Shown here piece after piece: positions 16,888 through 25,462 of a stretch of 64,000 bases of DNA. Under the pieces are notes generated by a model that worked only from the letters and a program-made list of their open reading frames with translations, did no database searches and had not been told where the DNA came from. Position 1 is the first letter of the stretch; each line of letters opens with the position of its first letter. The stretch is from NCBI RefSeq assembly GCF_003076475.1, contig NZ_CP020919.1, positions 3,844,001 through 3,908,000 of the forward strand, given 5' to 3'. This DNA comes from Flavobacterium kingsejongi. GTDB taxonomy: Bacteria; Bacteroidota; Bacteroidia; Flavobacteriales; Flavobacteriaceae. The position numbers and the translations under genes were made by a program.

Positions 16888-19617
16888 ATGGACAATCACG
16901 ATAAATTAGACAAACAATTTCAGAAAGCCGCTGGTATTTCTGAAGAAAACAAAGACTTCCCCGCATTGGATAAAGTCTGGGCACGGGTAGAAGAAAAGCT
17001 GGATCAGAAAGAAGACAAAAAAGTGATCGCACTCTGGAAGAAAATCGGGGTAGCTGCTTCGCTATTGTTATTCTTTTCTTTGGGCTATCAATTCCTGAAA
17101 CCTGAGCCACACCCTATTGTACCCGAAAACAGTATTGTCTTGGAAAACGATTTACCTGCTGAGAAAGCAGTTCCGGAAACAACTCCTGCTGCAAGCATTC
17201 CTAAAACCAAAATCCTGCCACAACCGGAAGTAGAAAAAATCATTAAAAAGCAACTCCAAAAAGAAGTTGTTGTAATGGCAGAAGAAACCAAGCCACAAAA
17301 AGAAGCAACCTATACCAATTATGCTCCGGTCATGCTGGAAAAAGCAACTGCAGTTGTTGAAGAAAACACTACCGCAGCCCCAGCTTTAGCCAAAAAAGCG
17401 GCCGCACCGTCCACTCTTATGAGCCGCAGTACCGTGACACAGGACGTAATCGTAAAGGAAATAAGTACCAACGAAATAACGGGAATTCAAACGATAAAAG
17501 GAACCGTTACCGAAGGAGGACTTCCACTCCCAGGTGTTTCTATAGCGGTAGTACAGGCCAACCGCGGAACGCAGACTGATGTTGATGGTAATTTCACGCT
17601 ACAGGTGCAAGTTGGAGAACGTATGCAATTTAGTTATCCAGGAATGAAAACGACAATGCTAACTGTAGGAGAAAATAAAGAAATGGACGTTGCACTGCAG
17701 GCTGATGATCAAAACTTACAGGAAGTAGTAGTCATGGGCTATCAGAAGGCCAATCGCAAAACCCGTAAATTAGCAAAAGCCAGAATGGAAGCGATGGCTA
17801 CCCCAAAAAGGAGTAATAGGGCTAAACAAGTTAAAAGCGACGGTACACCTACCATCATTACAGCTTTAGCAGGAAAGATCACAGGGCTTACTGTTACAGC
17901 AGACACAGTGCAATCTGGTAGCACCGTGCTTCGTGCAGCAGGCAGCCAAAGCCAAAATCAACCGTTGTACATTATTGACGGAGTGATCATTAATCGCCGT
18001 AATCTAAAAAAAATGAATCCGGAAGTCATTGAAACGATAACCATCGTAAAGAGCAGCGAAGCAGAAGCACACTATGGTACTACTGGCAAAAATGGCGCTA
18101 TTATCCTAACCTCCAAAAATGCAGTGTTCCGAAACATGACCAACAGGGAAATCCGAAGAAAACTCCGTCAGTTGAAAAAAGAATCTCCTGTATCCCCGCT
18201 ATCTGCAGTGGAAAATTCAGAAGAAGAATATGATTCCTTTGTTGAAAATGCATTCGAAAACCCACAGAACAATCCACTTTCCACATTTTCGATTGATGTT
18301 GACAATGCTTCCTATACCAATATCAGGCGGTTCATCAACAATGGGCAACCGGTACCAAAAGATGCCGTTCGGGTAGAGGAAATGATCAACTTTTTCAAAT
18401 ACAATTACCCGCAGCCCACAGGTATTCATCCTTTTTCCATCACTACTGAATATAGTGTTGCCCCCTGGAATATACAACATCAGATTGTACGGATCGGGCT
18501 GCAAGGGAAAATCATTCCAACAAATGAATTACCTGCTTCCAACTTTGTATTCCTGATTGATGTTTCCGGTTCCATGGAAGATGAAAATAAGCTTCCGCTC
18601 CTGAAAGCGTCCATGAAAGTACTGGTAGATCAGTTGCGGAAAGAAGATACCGTAGCAATAATCGTTTATGCGGGAGCAGCCGGGATGGTGTTGCCTCCCA
18701 CTTCCGGAGCAGCCAAGCAAACCATTATTGCAGCGCTGGACGATCTGAATGCCGGTGGCAGCACTGCTGGTGGTGCAGGAATTGAGTTAGCCTATAAAAC
18801 CGCAGCCGAACATTTCATCAAAAACGGAAATAACAGGGTCATTTTAGCTACGGATGGGGATTTTAACGTAGGAAGTTCTTCCGATAAAGCCATGCAATCC
18901 CTCATTGAAGAAAAAAGAAAAAGCGGTGTTTTCCTGACCTGCCTGGGATTTGGAATGGGCAATTACAAAGACCGTAAGATGGAACTGTTATCGAATAAAG
19001 GTAATGGCAACTATGCCTATATCGACAACATGCAGGAAGCCAATCGGTTTTTGGGTAAGGAATTCAAAGGATCCATGTTTGCTATCGCGAAAGATGTAAA
19101 AATCCAGATCGAATTCAATCCGAAACATGTGCAATCATACCGACTGATTGGATATGAAAACCGTAAACTCCGCAATGAAGACTTTACCGATGATGCCATC
19201 GATGCCGGCGAATTAGGAAGCGGGCATACCGTGACAGCACTATATGAAATTATCCCGGCAGGCAGTAACAGCCCATTTGGCACCAGTGCAATACCTTTGA
19301 AATATACGGATACCAAAGCAACAGCGCCCCATACTGACGAGCTGGCTACCATAAAATTCCGGTATAAAAAACCGGATGGGAATAAAAGTACCGAGATCGT
19401 TCAAACTATCAAAAACCAATCGGTGCCCCTGCAGGACGCTTCCGAAGATTTCAGGTTCAGTACCGCCGTGGCCTGGTTTGGGTTAAAACTCCGGGATTCC
19501 GAATATGTGCCCAATAAAAACCAACAGGATATAGTAGCACTGGCCCGAAAAGCAAAATCCCATGATCCCGATGGCTATAAAGCCGAATTTATACGATTAG
19601 TTGAAACTATAGAATAA
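16888..19617 (+). CDS. Fusion protein: anti-sigma-like N-terminus, membrane helix, CarboxypepD, TonB-plug-like and VWA (YfbK) domains
   Basis: The 909-residue protein shows these parts. Residues 1-50 are charged and cytoplasmic, with the FPALDKVWARVEEKL pattern of anti-sigma factors in this phylum. Residues 52-70 form one membrane helix. A Pro/Glu/Lys-rich linker runs to about 195. A CarboxypepD_reg-like domain (203-270) has GVSIAVVQANRGTQTDVDGN. A TonB-receptor plug-like domain (about 312-411) contains PLYIIDGVIINRRNL and YGTTGKNGAIILTSK, but no beta-barrel follows. A von Willebrand N-terminal region (about 446-540), a VWA domain with MIDAS motif DVSGS (558-562) and TDGDFN, and a YfbK-type C-terminal region (about 730-909) complete it. 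It follows the ECF sigma gene by 2 nt. I infer an envelope sensor that holds the sigma factor; the ligand is unknown. Confidence 0.88.
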   Translation: MDNHDKLDKQFQKAAGISEENKDFPALDKVWARVEEKLDQKEDKKVIALWKKIGVAASLLLFFSLGYQFLKPEPHPIVPENSIVLENDLPAEKAVPETTPAASIPKTKILPQPEVEKIIKKQLQKEVVVMAEETKPQKEATYTNYAPVMLEKATAVVEENTTAAPALAKKAAAPSTLMSRSTVTQDVIVKEISTNEITGIQTIKGTVTEGGLPLPGVSIAVVQANRGTQTDVDGNFTLQVQVGERMQFSYPGMKTTMLTVGENKEMDVALQADDQNLQEVVVMGYQKANRKTRKLAKARMEAMATPKRSNRAKQVKSDGTPTIITALAGKITGLTVTADTVQSGSTVLRAAGSQSQNQPLYIIDGVIINRRNLKKMNPEVIETITIVKSSEAEAHYGTTGKNGAIILTSKNAVFRNMTNREIRRKLRQLKKESPVSPLSAVENSEEEYDSFVENAFENPQNNPLSTFSIDVDNASYTNIRRFINNGQPVPKDAVRVEEMINFFKYNYPQPTGIHPFSITTEYSVAPWNIQHQIVRIGLQGKIIPTNELPASNFVFLIDVSGSMEDENKLPLLKASMKVLVDQLRKEDTVAIIVYAGAAGMVLPPTSGAAKQTIIAALDDLNAGGSTAGGAGIELAYKTAAEHFIKNGNNRVILATDGDFNVGSSSDKAMQSLIEEKRKSGVFLTCLGFGMGNYKDRKMELLSNKGNGNYAYIDNMQEANRFLGKEFKGSMFAIAKDVKIQIEFNPKHVQSYRLIGYENRKLRNEDFTDDAIDAGELGSGHTVTALYEIIPAGSNSPFGTSAIPLKYTDTKATAPHTDELATIKFRYKKPDGNKSTEIVQTIKNQSVPLQDASEDFRFSTAVAWFGLKLRDSEYVPNKNQQDIVALARKAKSHDPDGYKAEFIRLVETIE

Positions 19618-19634
19618 TTTAAAAACACAGCATC

Positions 19635-20318
19635 ATGAAAACAATCATCGCAATAGCCCTAACAACCATCAGCTTTACAGCTTTTAGCCAGGAAAAAAAC
19701 TTTATTGACAAGCCCTATATTGAAGTACAGGGAAAAGCCGATACACTGGTCGTTCCGGATAAAATCTACATCAGTGTATCGCTACTTGAAAAAGATACCA
19801 AAGGCAAAAAATCAGTTGAAAGCCTCGAAAAGGATATGATTGGTAAAATGAAGCAAATCGGTATTGACACCGATAAAAATATAACGATTGAAGACATGTC
19901 CAGCAATTTCAAAAAATACATCCTGAAAGCAACTGACATCCAAAAGTCGAAATCCTATTCGATACTGGTGAATAGCGGAAAGATGGCTTCAAAAGTGTTT
20001 ATTGCATTGGAGGAAATTGGTATTTCAAATGCTACTATTGAAAAGGCAGAATATTCCGGGTATAAAAAAATGCAATTGCTATTAAACAGTAAAGCGATGA
20101 TCAATGCCAAAGAGAATGCAGCAAGTTATGCCAAACCTGGAAACCAGAAAGTAGGAAATGCGCTTTTTATCAGCAATCTGCAAACAGCAGGAAACGATAC
20201 TTATTCTAATCGTTTAACAATTCGGGCTATGGCTGACAGTACTGATTACGAAAGCAGCCTTGACTTTGAAAAAATCAATATCGAAAGTGAAGTAATGGTA
20301 CGGTTTGCACTGGAATAA
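19635..20318 (+). CDS. SIMPL domain (DUF541) secreted protein
   Basis: The 227-residue protein has a signal peptide (MKTIIAIALTTISFTAFSQ) and the SIMPL pattern: PYIEVQGKADTLVVPDKIYISVSL near the N-terminus, repeated beta-strand blocks, and MVRFALE at the end. SIMPL proteins are periplasmic or surface proteins of unclear function that can assemble into rings; relatives include BP26. It lies 17 nt behind the sigma/anti-sigma/VWA fusion gene on the same strand, so it likely belongs to the same operon and may be part of the envelope response. A long perfect hairpin follows. Confidence 0.88.
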   Translation: MKTIIAIALTTISFTAFSQEKNFIDKPYIEVQGKADTLVVPDKIYISVSLLEKDTKGKKSVESLEKDMIGKMKQIGIDTDKNITIEDMSSNFKKYILKATDIQKSKSYSILVNSGKMASKVFIALEEIGISNATIEKAEYSGYKKMQLLLNSKAMINAKENAASYAKPGNQKVGNALFISNLQTAGNDTYSNRLTIRAMADSTDYESSLDFEKINIESEVMVRFALE

Positions 20319-20324
20319 ATAAGT

Positions 20325-20357
20325 AAAGGGTCTGTTGCAAGCAACAGACCCTTTATA
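20325..20357 (+). terminator. Long perfect hairpin after the SIMPL gene
   Basis: A perfect 14-bp stem (AAAGGGTCTGTTGC/GCAACAGACCCTTT) closes a 2-nt gap. The downstream T tract is short, so it may act as a terminator or as a 3'-end stabiliser. Confidence 0.7.
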
Positions 20358-20377
20358 AATAGTCCTTGATGGTGCTT

Positions 20378-20774
20378 CAACACCTGTATAAGATTGGCGC
20401 ACACCTATAGAAATTCAACACACCCCTATAGAAGATCAATACACGCCTACAGAAATTCAATACACCCCTATAGAAGATCAATACACGCCTATAGAAATTC
20501 AACACACCCCTATAGAAGATCAATACAAGCCTATAGAAATTCAATACACGCCTATAGAAATTCAACACACCCCTATAGAAGATCAATACACGCCTATAGA
20601 AATTCAATACACGCCTACAGAAATTCAAAACACACCTATAGAAGCTTAATACACGCCTATAGAAATTCAATACACACCTATAGAAGATCAAAACACACCT
20701 ATAGAAATTCAATACACACCTATAGAAGGTCAATACACGCCTATAGAAATCAATACACACCTGTAGAAATACAT
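20378..20774. repeat. Array of about 18 tandem 21-bp repeats (plus one degenerate copy)
   Basis: From 20399 the sequence repeats every 21 bp with core CCTATAGAAATTCAAT preceded by ACACN. A degenerate copy precedes it (from 20378), and the last two copies are 20 bp long and diverged. Two variants occur: one with GAAATTCAA and one with GAAGATCAA. The GAAGATC form often alternates with the other one, so part of the array has a 42-bp higher-order unit (copies 2, 4, 6 and 9). Because 21 is a multiple of three, frames stay open on both strands (a seven-residue repeat such as YRNSIHT on the plus strand), which I attribute to repeat composition. It lies between the SIMPL hairpin and the 3' end of the ABC-F gene. 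Confidence 0.97.
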
Positions 20775-20811
20775 CCCCGATTACACGAAAGGCAATTCTT
20801 CAGGCTATCGA

Positions 20812-22449
20812 TTATTTGCGCTCGATTTCCCGTAGGTTATCCATTTTCTTGTGCTCCAGGAAGCCTTTAATATCTTCAAAATGTTCTTTCACTCTTTTAT
20901 TTCCAAATTCAAAAACCTTAGTAGCTAATCCGTCCAGGAAATCACGATCATGTGATACGAGGATTAATGTCCCGTCAAAATCCCGCAAGGCATCTTTAAT
21001 GATATCCTTAGTCTTCATATCAAGGTGATTCGAAGGCTCATCGAGAATCAGGAGGTTAACCGGTTCCAACAATAATTTTATCATAGCCAGACGTGTTTTT
21101 TCACCTCCGGAAAGTACTTTTACTTTTTTGGTCACATCATCACCCTGAAACATAAATGCGCCCAACAGGTCTTTGATTTTAGTACGGACATCCCCTACTG
21201 CAATATTATCAATGGTTTCAAAAATAGTGGCATTTTCATCCAATAACGAAGCTTGGTTTTGTGCGAAGTAACCGATCTGTGCATTATGCCCGATTTCTAC
21301 AGTCCCACCTTCCGGGCTAATTTCTTTCATAATGGCTTTGATCATCGTGGATTTCCCTTCTCCATTTTTACCGACAAAAGCGATTTTGTCCCCACGTTCA
21401 ATCACAATATTAGCGTCTTTGAACACTACATGATCGCCATAGGCTTTCGAAAGTTCTTTTACGATCACAGGATATTGCCCGGAGCGTACCGATGCTGGGA
21501 ATTTTAATTTTAAAGCGGAATTATCAACTTCATCAATCTCTACGATGGTTAGCTTTTCCAGCATTTTTACGCGCGACTGTACCTGTAGTGTCTTGGAATA
21601 GGTTCCTTTGAAACGGTCAATGAACTCCATATTATCAGCGATCATACGCTGTTGTTCGTCATATGCTTTCTGTTGGTGTACCCTTCTATCCTTTCTTAGT
21701 TCCAGATAATGAGAATATTTAGCTTTATAATCATAGATCCTTCCCATTGTAACTTCAATCGTACGGTTGGTAATGTTATCTACAAAAGCCCGGTCATGTG
21801 AAATCACCACAACCGCTTTGGCACTATTAATCAAAAAATCTTCCAGCCACTGTATGGATTCGATATCCATGTGGTTGGTCGGCTCATCCAGCAATATCAG
21901 GTCGGGTTTCTGTAAAAGTATTTTTGCCAGCTCAATACGCATTCTCCATCCCCCTGAAAATTCAGAAGTCTGTCGGGTAAAGTCCTCCCGCATAAAGCCA
22001 AGCCCCAATAATATCTTTTCTACCTCTGCTTCATAGTTTACTTCTTCAATAGCATAAAATTTCTCACTCAGATCAGAGACCTGCTCAATCAATTTCATGT
22101 ACTCATCGGATTCATAATCAGTACGCACGGTAAGCTGTTCGTTGATGACATCAATTTCCGACTTCATTTTGAAGATCACAGAAAAAGCTTTGGAGGCTTC
22201 TTCAAAAACAGTCGCACCATCTGCAGTTAGTAAATGTTGCGGCAAATAAGCAATTACAGCATCTTTAGGCGCTGAAACACCTCCGGAAGAAGGTTTGGCT
22301 TCTCCGGCAATAATTTTTAAAAGCGTTGATTTTCCCGCTCCATTTTTCCCCATCAGGGCGATTTTATCATTTTCATTTATGGAAAAAGAAACATCACTGA
22401 AAAGGCTTGTTCCACCAAATTGGACTGAAATTGCGTCTATTGAAATCAT
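20812..22449 (-). CDS. ABC-F family ATPase (ribosome-associated, EttA/YbiT/Uup type)
   Basis: The 545-residue protein has two ABC domains with no membrane part: Walker A GKNGAGKST and GKNGEGKST, signature motifs FSGGWRMRIELA and LSGGEKTRLAM, and Walker B LLDEPTNHMDI and ILDEPSNHLDM. Between them lies the charged linker (around KAYDEQQRMIADNMEFIDRF) typical of ABC-F proteins, which bind the ribosomal E site to resolve stalled or drug-bound translation. The short C-terminus without a coiled coil speaks against Uup; the overall pattern fits a YbiT-like member. It is separated from the GNAT gene upstream by 235 bp. The tandem-repeat array lies directly after its stop. Confidence 0.95.
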   Translation of the reverse strand: MISIDAISVQFGGTSLFSDVSFSINENDKIALMGKNGAGKSTLLKIIAGEAKPSSGGVSAPKDAVIAYLPQHLLTADGATVFEEASKAFSVIFKMKSEIDVINEQLTVRTDYESDEYMKLIEQVSDLSEKFYAIEEVNYEAEVEKILLGLGFMREDFTRQTSEFSGGWRMRIELAKILLQKPDLILLDEPTNHMDIESIQWLEDFLINSAKAVVVISHDRAFVDNITNRTIEVTMGRIYDYKAKYSHYLELRKDRRVHQQKAYDEQQRMIADNMEFIDRFKGTYSKTLQVQSRVKMLEKLTIVEIDEVDNSALKLKFPASVRSGQYPVIVKELSKAYGDHVVFKDANIVIERGDKIAFVGKNGEGKSTMIKAIMKEISPEGGTVEIGHNAQIGYFAQNQASLLDENATIFETIDNIAVGDVRTKIKDLLGAFMFQGDDVTKKVKVLSGGEKTRLAMIKLLLEPVNLLILDEPSNHLDMKTKDIIKDALRDFDGTLILVSHDRDFLDGLATKVFEFGNKRVKEHFEDIKGFLEHKKMDNLREIERK

Positions 22450-22684
22450 TTTATTGGACTGTTGGATTTAGATTGCCCGTAAATAGGCAACCGCTGATTT
22501 TTTGAAGCTGCAAAGATAGGATAATGTGGGAATTAGGCAATATGCTATTGGAATGTTCGGAAAGCGTTTAGTGTAGTGCTACTTTCCATTTTCCTCAAAA
22601 TAAAAAAAGATACCAGAACCCGAATTATACTGGTGCTGTGTATCTTTTATATGCTATACGCATTGAAAAATGCTATTGCGCACT

Positions 22685-23215
22685 TTACCGCAAAAAATCA
22701 GTTGCTTTTATTTCATACCAGACTGCTGATAGCCCATCCAGTTCAAATGAGTGCAGTAGACGCAGTCCTGATTTCTCGAGAATTTTCCTGGAACCTGCAT
22801 TATCAGCATCGGCATACGCATTGATTACTGGCAGCTTCAGCACGTTAAAACCGTAGTCCAGGAAAGCAGTTGCCACTTCGCTGCCATAACCCTTGCCCCA
22901 GTACGCTTCTATGAAACGGTAGCCAATGTCATAATACGGCTGCCCATCAACAGGGTGTTTTTCGAGTTTTAATCCTGCCCAGCCTATAAAGGCTCCGGTG
23001 CTTTTAAGGATTACTGCCCAACGCCCTATTCCTGTTTCCTTGTATTGCTGGTGGAGTATCGCTATATAAGCACGGCTTTCTTCGATGTTTTTTACCGGAT
23101 TATTTCCAAGGAAGCGGTGTACCTTGGGATTTGAATCCAGTTCAAACATGCCTGCATCATCTGTAGTACGCATTTCACGTAAAAGAAGCCGTTCGGTCTC
23201 AAATGATTTTTCCAT
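22685..23215 (-). CDS. GNAT N-acetyltransferase, RimJ/RimL type
   Basis: The 176-residue protein starts with the family pattern FETERLLLREMRTTDDAGMFEL and carries the acetyl-CoA segment YRFIEAYWGKGYGSEVATAFLDYGF. RimJ/RimL relatives acetylate protein N-termini or small amines; the acceptor here is unknown. It is the last gene of a minus-strand group with DUF2007, the DEAD-like protein and the NtrC-type regulator; the gap to the DUF2007 gene is only 3 nt, so they are probably co-transcribed. Confidence 0.9.
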   Translation of the reverse strand: MEKSFETERLLLREMRTTDDAGMFELDSNPKVHRFLGNNPVKNIEESRAYIAILHQQYKETGIGRWAVILKSTGAFIGWAGLKLEKHPVDGQPYYDIGYRFIEAYWGKGYGSEVATAFLDYGFNVLKLPVINAYADADNAGSRKILEKSGLRLLHSFELDGLSAVWYEIKATDFLR

Positions 23216-23218
23216 ACT

Positions 23219-23437
23219 TTAGATGCTCATCCTGAAATCCTCAATAATTGGATTCGCTCTGGAGAAATCTGTTTCCTGGATAAAAACCTCTACTGCAGGC
23301 GATAAATTTTCCAAACTTGGTAATACATTTGCCTGATTATTATTTTTCAAAACAGTTGTAATTCCTGCTTCTTCAATTTTAGACTGTAATGACAATGCTA
23401 AAATTTCGCTTCCTGAAAATACTTTCATCAATCCCAT
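23219..23437 (-). CDS. DUF2007-type small putative signal-transducing protein
   Basis: A 72-residue cytoplasmic protein: MKVFSGSEILALSLQSKIEE, then an AGITTVLKNNNQ segment, and an end with VEVFIQETDFSRANPIIEDF. This is the DUF2007 pattern, a small ferredoxin-like fold related to PII-type signalling proteins. A second in-frame ATG three codons in (MKVFSG) is equally likely as start. It sits between the DEAD-like gene (20 nt) and the GNAT gene (3 nt). What it senses is unknown. Confidence 0.75.
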   Translation of the reverse strand: MGLMKVFSGSEILALSLQSKIEEAGITTVLKNNNQANVLPSLENLSPAVEVFIQETDFSRANPIIEDFRMSI

Positions 23438-23457
23438 ACTTGTAATTTTTAAGGTTA

Positions 23458-24105
23458 TTATTCTGTTGCTTCCTGCTCTCCTTCTTCCTCATCTTCTTCG
23501 ATTTCAAAAAAGAAAGGCTCAATCATTATTTTATCCGCCAGTATTTCAATACGTTCTGTAGTATGCTCTGAAAAAAACAATCGCTGGGTTTTTCCCATAG
23601 CTTCAGAGATGCGTGCTATTTTGGTATCAAAACGCAATCGCAGCAGGATATCTGTATCTTCAATAATGAACATTTTGATCTGGTTCACATCATAGCCTGC
23701 AGATGACATCATGTCACTCAGTCGGTTGGGTGTCCCAATCAGCACATCGATACCCATGGAAATTTGATTTTTATCAAAATCTACATCTCCCTTTTCATGT
23801 ACACCGTACACTCTTAAATCGGTATAGTTTCCTAAGGTTTCGAACAGGTCTTTCATTTCCTGCACTTTTTCCTTTGTTTCCACCATAATCAGGGCTCTTG
23901 GAGATTCTTCAAATTCCTTCTCCAAACGCTGGATTACATTGAGGACAATAGTCGTCGTCTTACCCGATTTGGGCGGTGCAATCACAATAGCATCTGCCCC
24001 GCTTTTTATCGCAGCAAAAGTTTCTTTTTGCAATGCATTGGCTTCTGTCAGTCCGTTCTCAATCAAAGCCTCTTGCAGCTTCTCGTTTATTTTTTTTAAT
24101 TTCAT
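23458..24105 (-). CDS. Single-domain degenerate DEAD-box-like ATPase
   Basis: The 215-residue protein corresponds to only the first RecA-like domain of a DEAD-box helicase. A Q-motif-like LTEANALQKETF (19-30), Walker A APPKSGKT (43-50), and GTPNRLSDMM (124-133) are clear. Motif II reads EDTD (149-152) instead of DEAD, motif Ia (usually PTRELA) reads VETKEK, and SAT is not recognisable. The whole second helicase domain is missing, and the protein ends in an acidic tail (EEDEEEGEQE). The frame is intact with no sign of a frameshift, so it is probably a real small protein that binds RNA or nucleotide without unwinding. It lies in a tight minus-strand group. Confidence 0.8.
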   Translation of the reverse strand: MKLKKINEKLQEALIENGLTEANALQKETFAAIKSGADAIVIAPPKSGKTTTIVLNVIQRLEKEFEESPRALIMVETKEKVQEMKDLFETLGNYTDLRVYGVHEKGDVDFDKNQISMGIDVLIGTPNRLSDMMSSAGYDVNQIKMFIIEDTDILLRLRFDTKIARISEAMGKTQRLFFSEHTTERIEILADKIMIEPFFFEIEEDEEEGEQEATE

Positions 24106-24192
24106 TTTGTTTATGCTGTAGGGGTTCTGATGCTTTTATGGTCATTCCGGTTACTTGCCCTTTCATCACCATTGAAGTCTCCCCAATTTATT

Positions 24193-25356
24193 TTATTTAC
24201 TTGCGAATAATTTTACATCGGTTTCCGAAATTTCACTTCCGCCCAAAATAATAAGGCGTTCCACTACATTTCGTAATTCCCGGATGTTTCCTGTCCAATC
24301 GTATTTCTTCAGCAGCGTTATTGCGTCTTCTGAAAAACGTTTGGGTGCATTGCCTTGTTCCAAGGCTATTTTTTCTGTGAAATGATTGATCAATAACGGA
24401 ATATCATCCCGCCGATCATTCAAAGAAGGTACTTTTACCAATATTACAGCCAGCCTGTGGTATAAATCCTCCCGGAAACGCCCTTCGGCAATCTCGAGTT
24501 TCAGGTCTTTATTGGTTGCTGCAATAACGCGTACATTTACTTTAATGTCTTTTTCGGCTCCGACCCTTGTGATCATATTTTCCTGAAGTGCCCGCAATAC
24601 CTTCGCCTGTGCAGACAAACTCATATCACCGATTTCATCCAGGAAAATTGTGCCTTTATCGGCAGATTCGAACTTACCGGCCCTGTCTTTTACTGCAGAG
24701 GTAAAAGCACCTTTAACGTGTCCAAAAAGCTCACTCTCGATAAGCTCTGATGGAATTGCGGCACAGTTTACTTCTATAAAAGGGGCATTGGCCCGTTCAC
24801 TTTTTTCATGAAGCCAATGGGCGACAAGCTCTTTCCCGGTTCCGTTAGGCCCAGTAATCAATACCCTTGCTTCGGTAGGCGCTACTTTTTCAATAATATC
24901 CTTGATCAAATTAATCGGCTCGCTTTCGCCAATCATTTCATAATTCTTACTGACTTTTTTCTTCAGCAATTTATTTTCAATGATTAGTTCTTTACGGTCC
25001 AGTGCATTTCTTACGGTATTCAGCAGTCGGTTCAGGTCCGGTGGTTTTGAGATGTAATCAAAAGCCCCCAAACGCATTGTATTAATGGCCGTTTCCAAAT
25101 CACCATGTCCGGAGATCATGACCATTGGAATTTCGGGTTTTATTTTCCGTACTGCTTCCAGCACTTCTACACCATCCATTTTGGGCATTTTAATATCACA
25201 GAGTACCAGGTCATAGTCTTCATTTTTGATCTTTTCCAGTCCTATCTGCCCATCTTCGGCTTCGTCTACCTGATAGGTTTCATTTTCTTCTGACAGGATC
25301 TTCCCTAAAACTCGGCGTATGCTGGCTTCGTCCTCTATAATTAATATTTTTGGCAT
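24193..25356 (-). CDS. NtrC-family response regulator without DNA-binding domain
   Basis: The 387-residue protein has a receiver domain (phospho-acceptor D54 in VLCDIKMP, K104 in SKPP) and a sigma-54 AAA+ domain with Walker A GPNGTGKE (169-176) and Walker B GTIFLDEIGD (235-244). The sigma-54 contact loop reads GAFTSA (216-221) rather than GAFTGA. The protein ends shortly after GNIRELRNVVERLI, so the C-terminal Fis-type helix-turn-helix is absent. It may act from solution without an enhancer site. No histidine kinase is next to it. It heads the minus-strand group with the DEAD-like, DUF2007 and GNAT genes; the gap to the DEAD-like gene is 87 nt. Confidence 0.92.
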   Translation of the reverse strand: MPKILIIEDEASIRRVLGKILSEENETYQVDEAEDGQIGLEKIKNEDYDLVLCDIKMPKMDGVEVLEAVRKIKPEIPMVMISGHGDLETAINTMRLGAFDYISKPPDLNRLLNTVRNALDRKELIIENKLLKKKVSKNYEMIGESEPINLIKDIIEKVAPTEARVLITGPNGTGKELVAHWLHEKSERANAPFIEVNCAAIPSELIESELFGHVKGAFTSAVKDRAGKFESADKGTIFLDEIGDMSLSAQAKVLRALQENMITRVGAEKDIKVNVRVIAATNKDLKLEIAEGRFREDLYHRLAVILVKVPSLNDRRDDIPLLINHFTEKIALEQGNAPKRFSEDAITLLKKYDWTGNIRELRNVVERLIILGGSEISETDVKLFASK

Positions 25357-25462
25357 AAAATTTTAGTTTAATGGTTTTAAAGATAGGCAGAGTTGTACCG
25401 AAATACTAAAAATTCACAAAGGTTTAATATCCTGAAATGCTACACTATCGCGCTATGGTAAA

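Noticed and set aside
20378..20774. CRISPR array
   Set aside because: Units are contiguous without unique spacers of even length, and no cas genes are near.
20394..20870. Open frames on both strands across the 21-bp repeats (158 and 127 codons)
   Set aside because: The repeat length is a multiple of three, so open frames arise by composition. There is no start region, signal or non-repeat homology, and the plus-strand frame overlaps the ABC-F gene.
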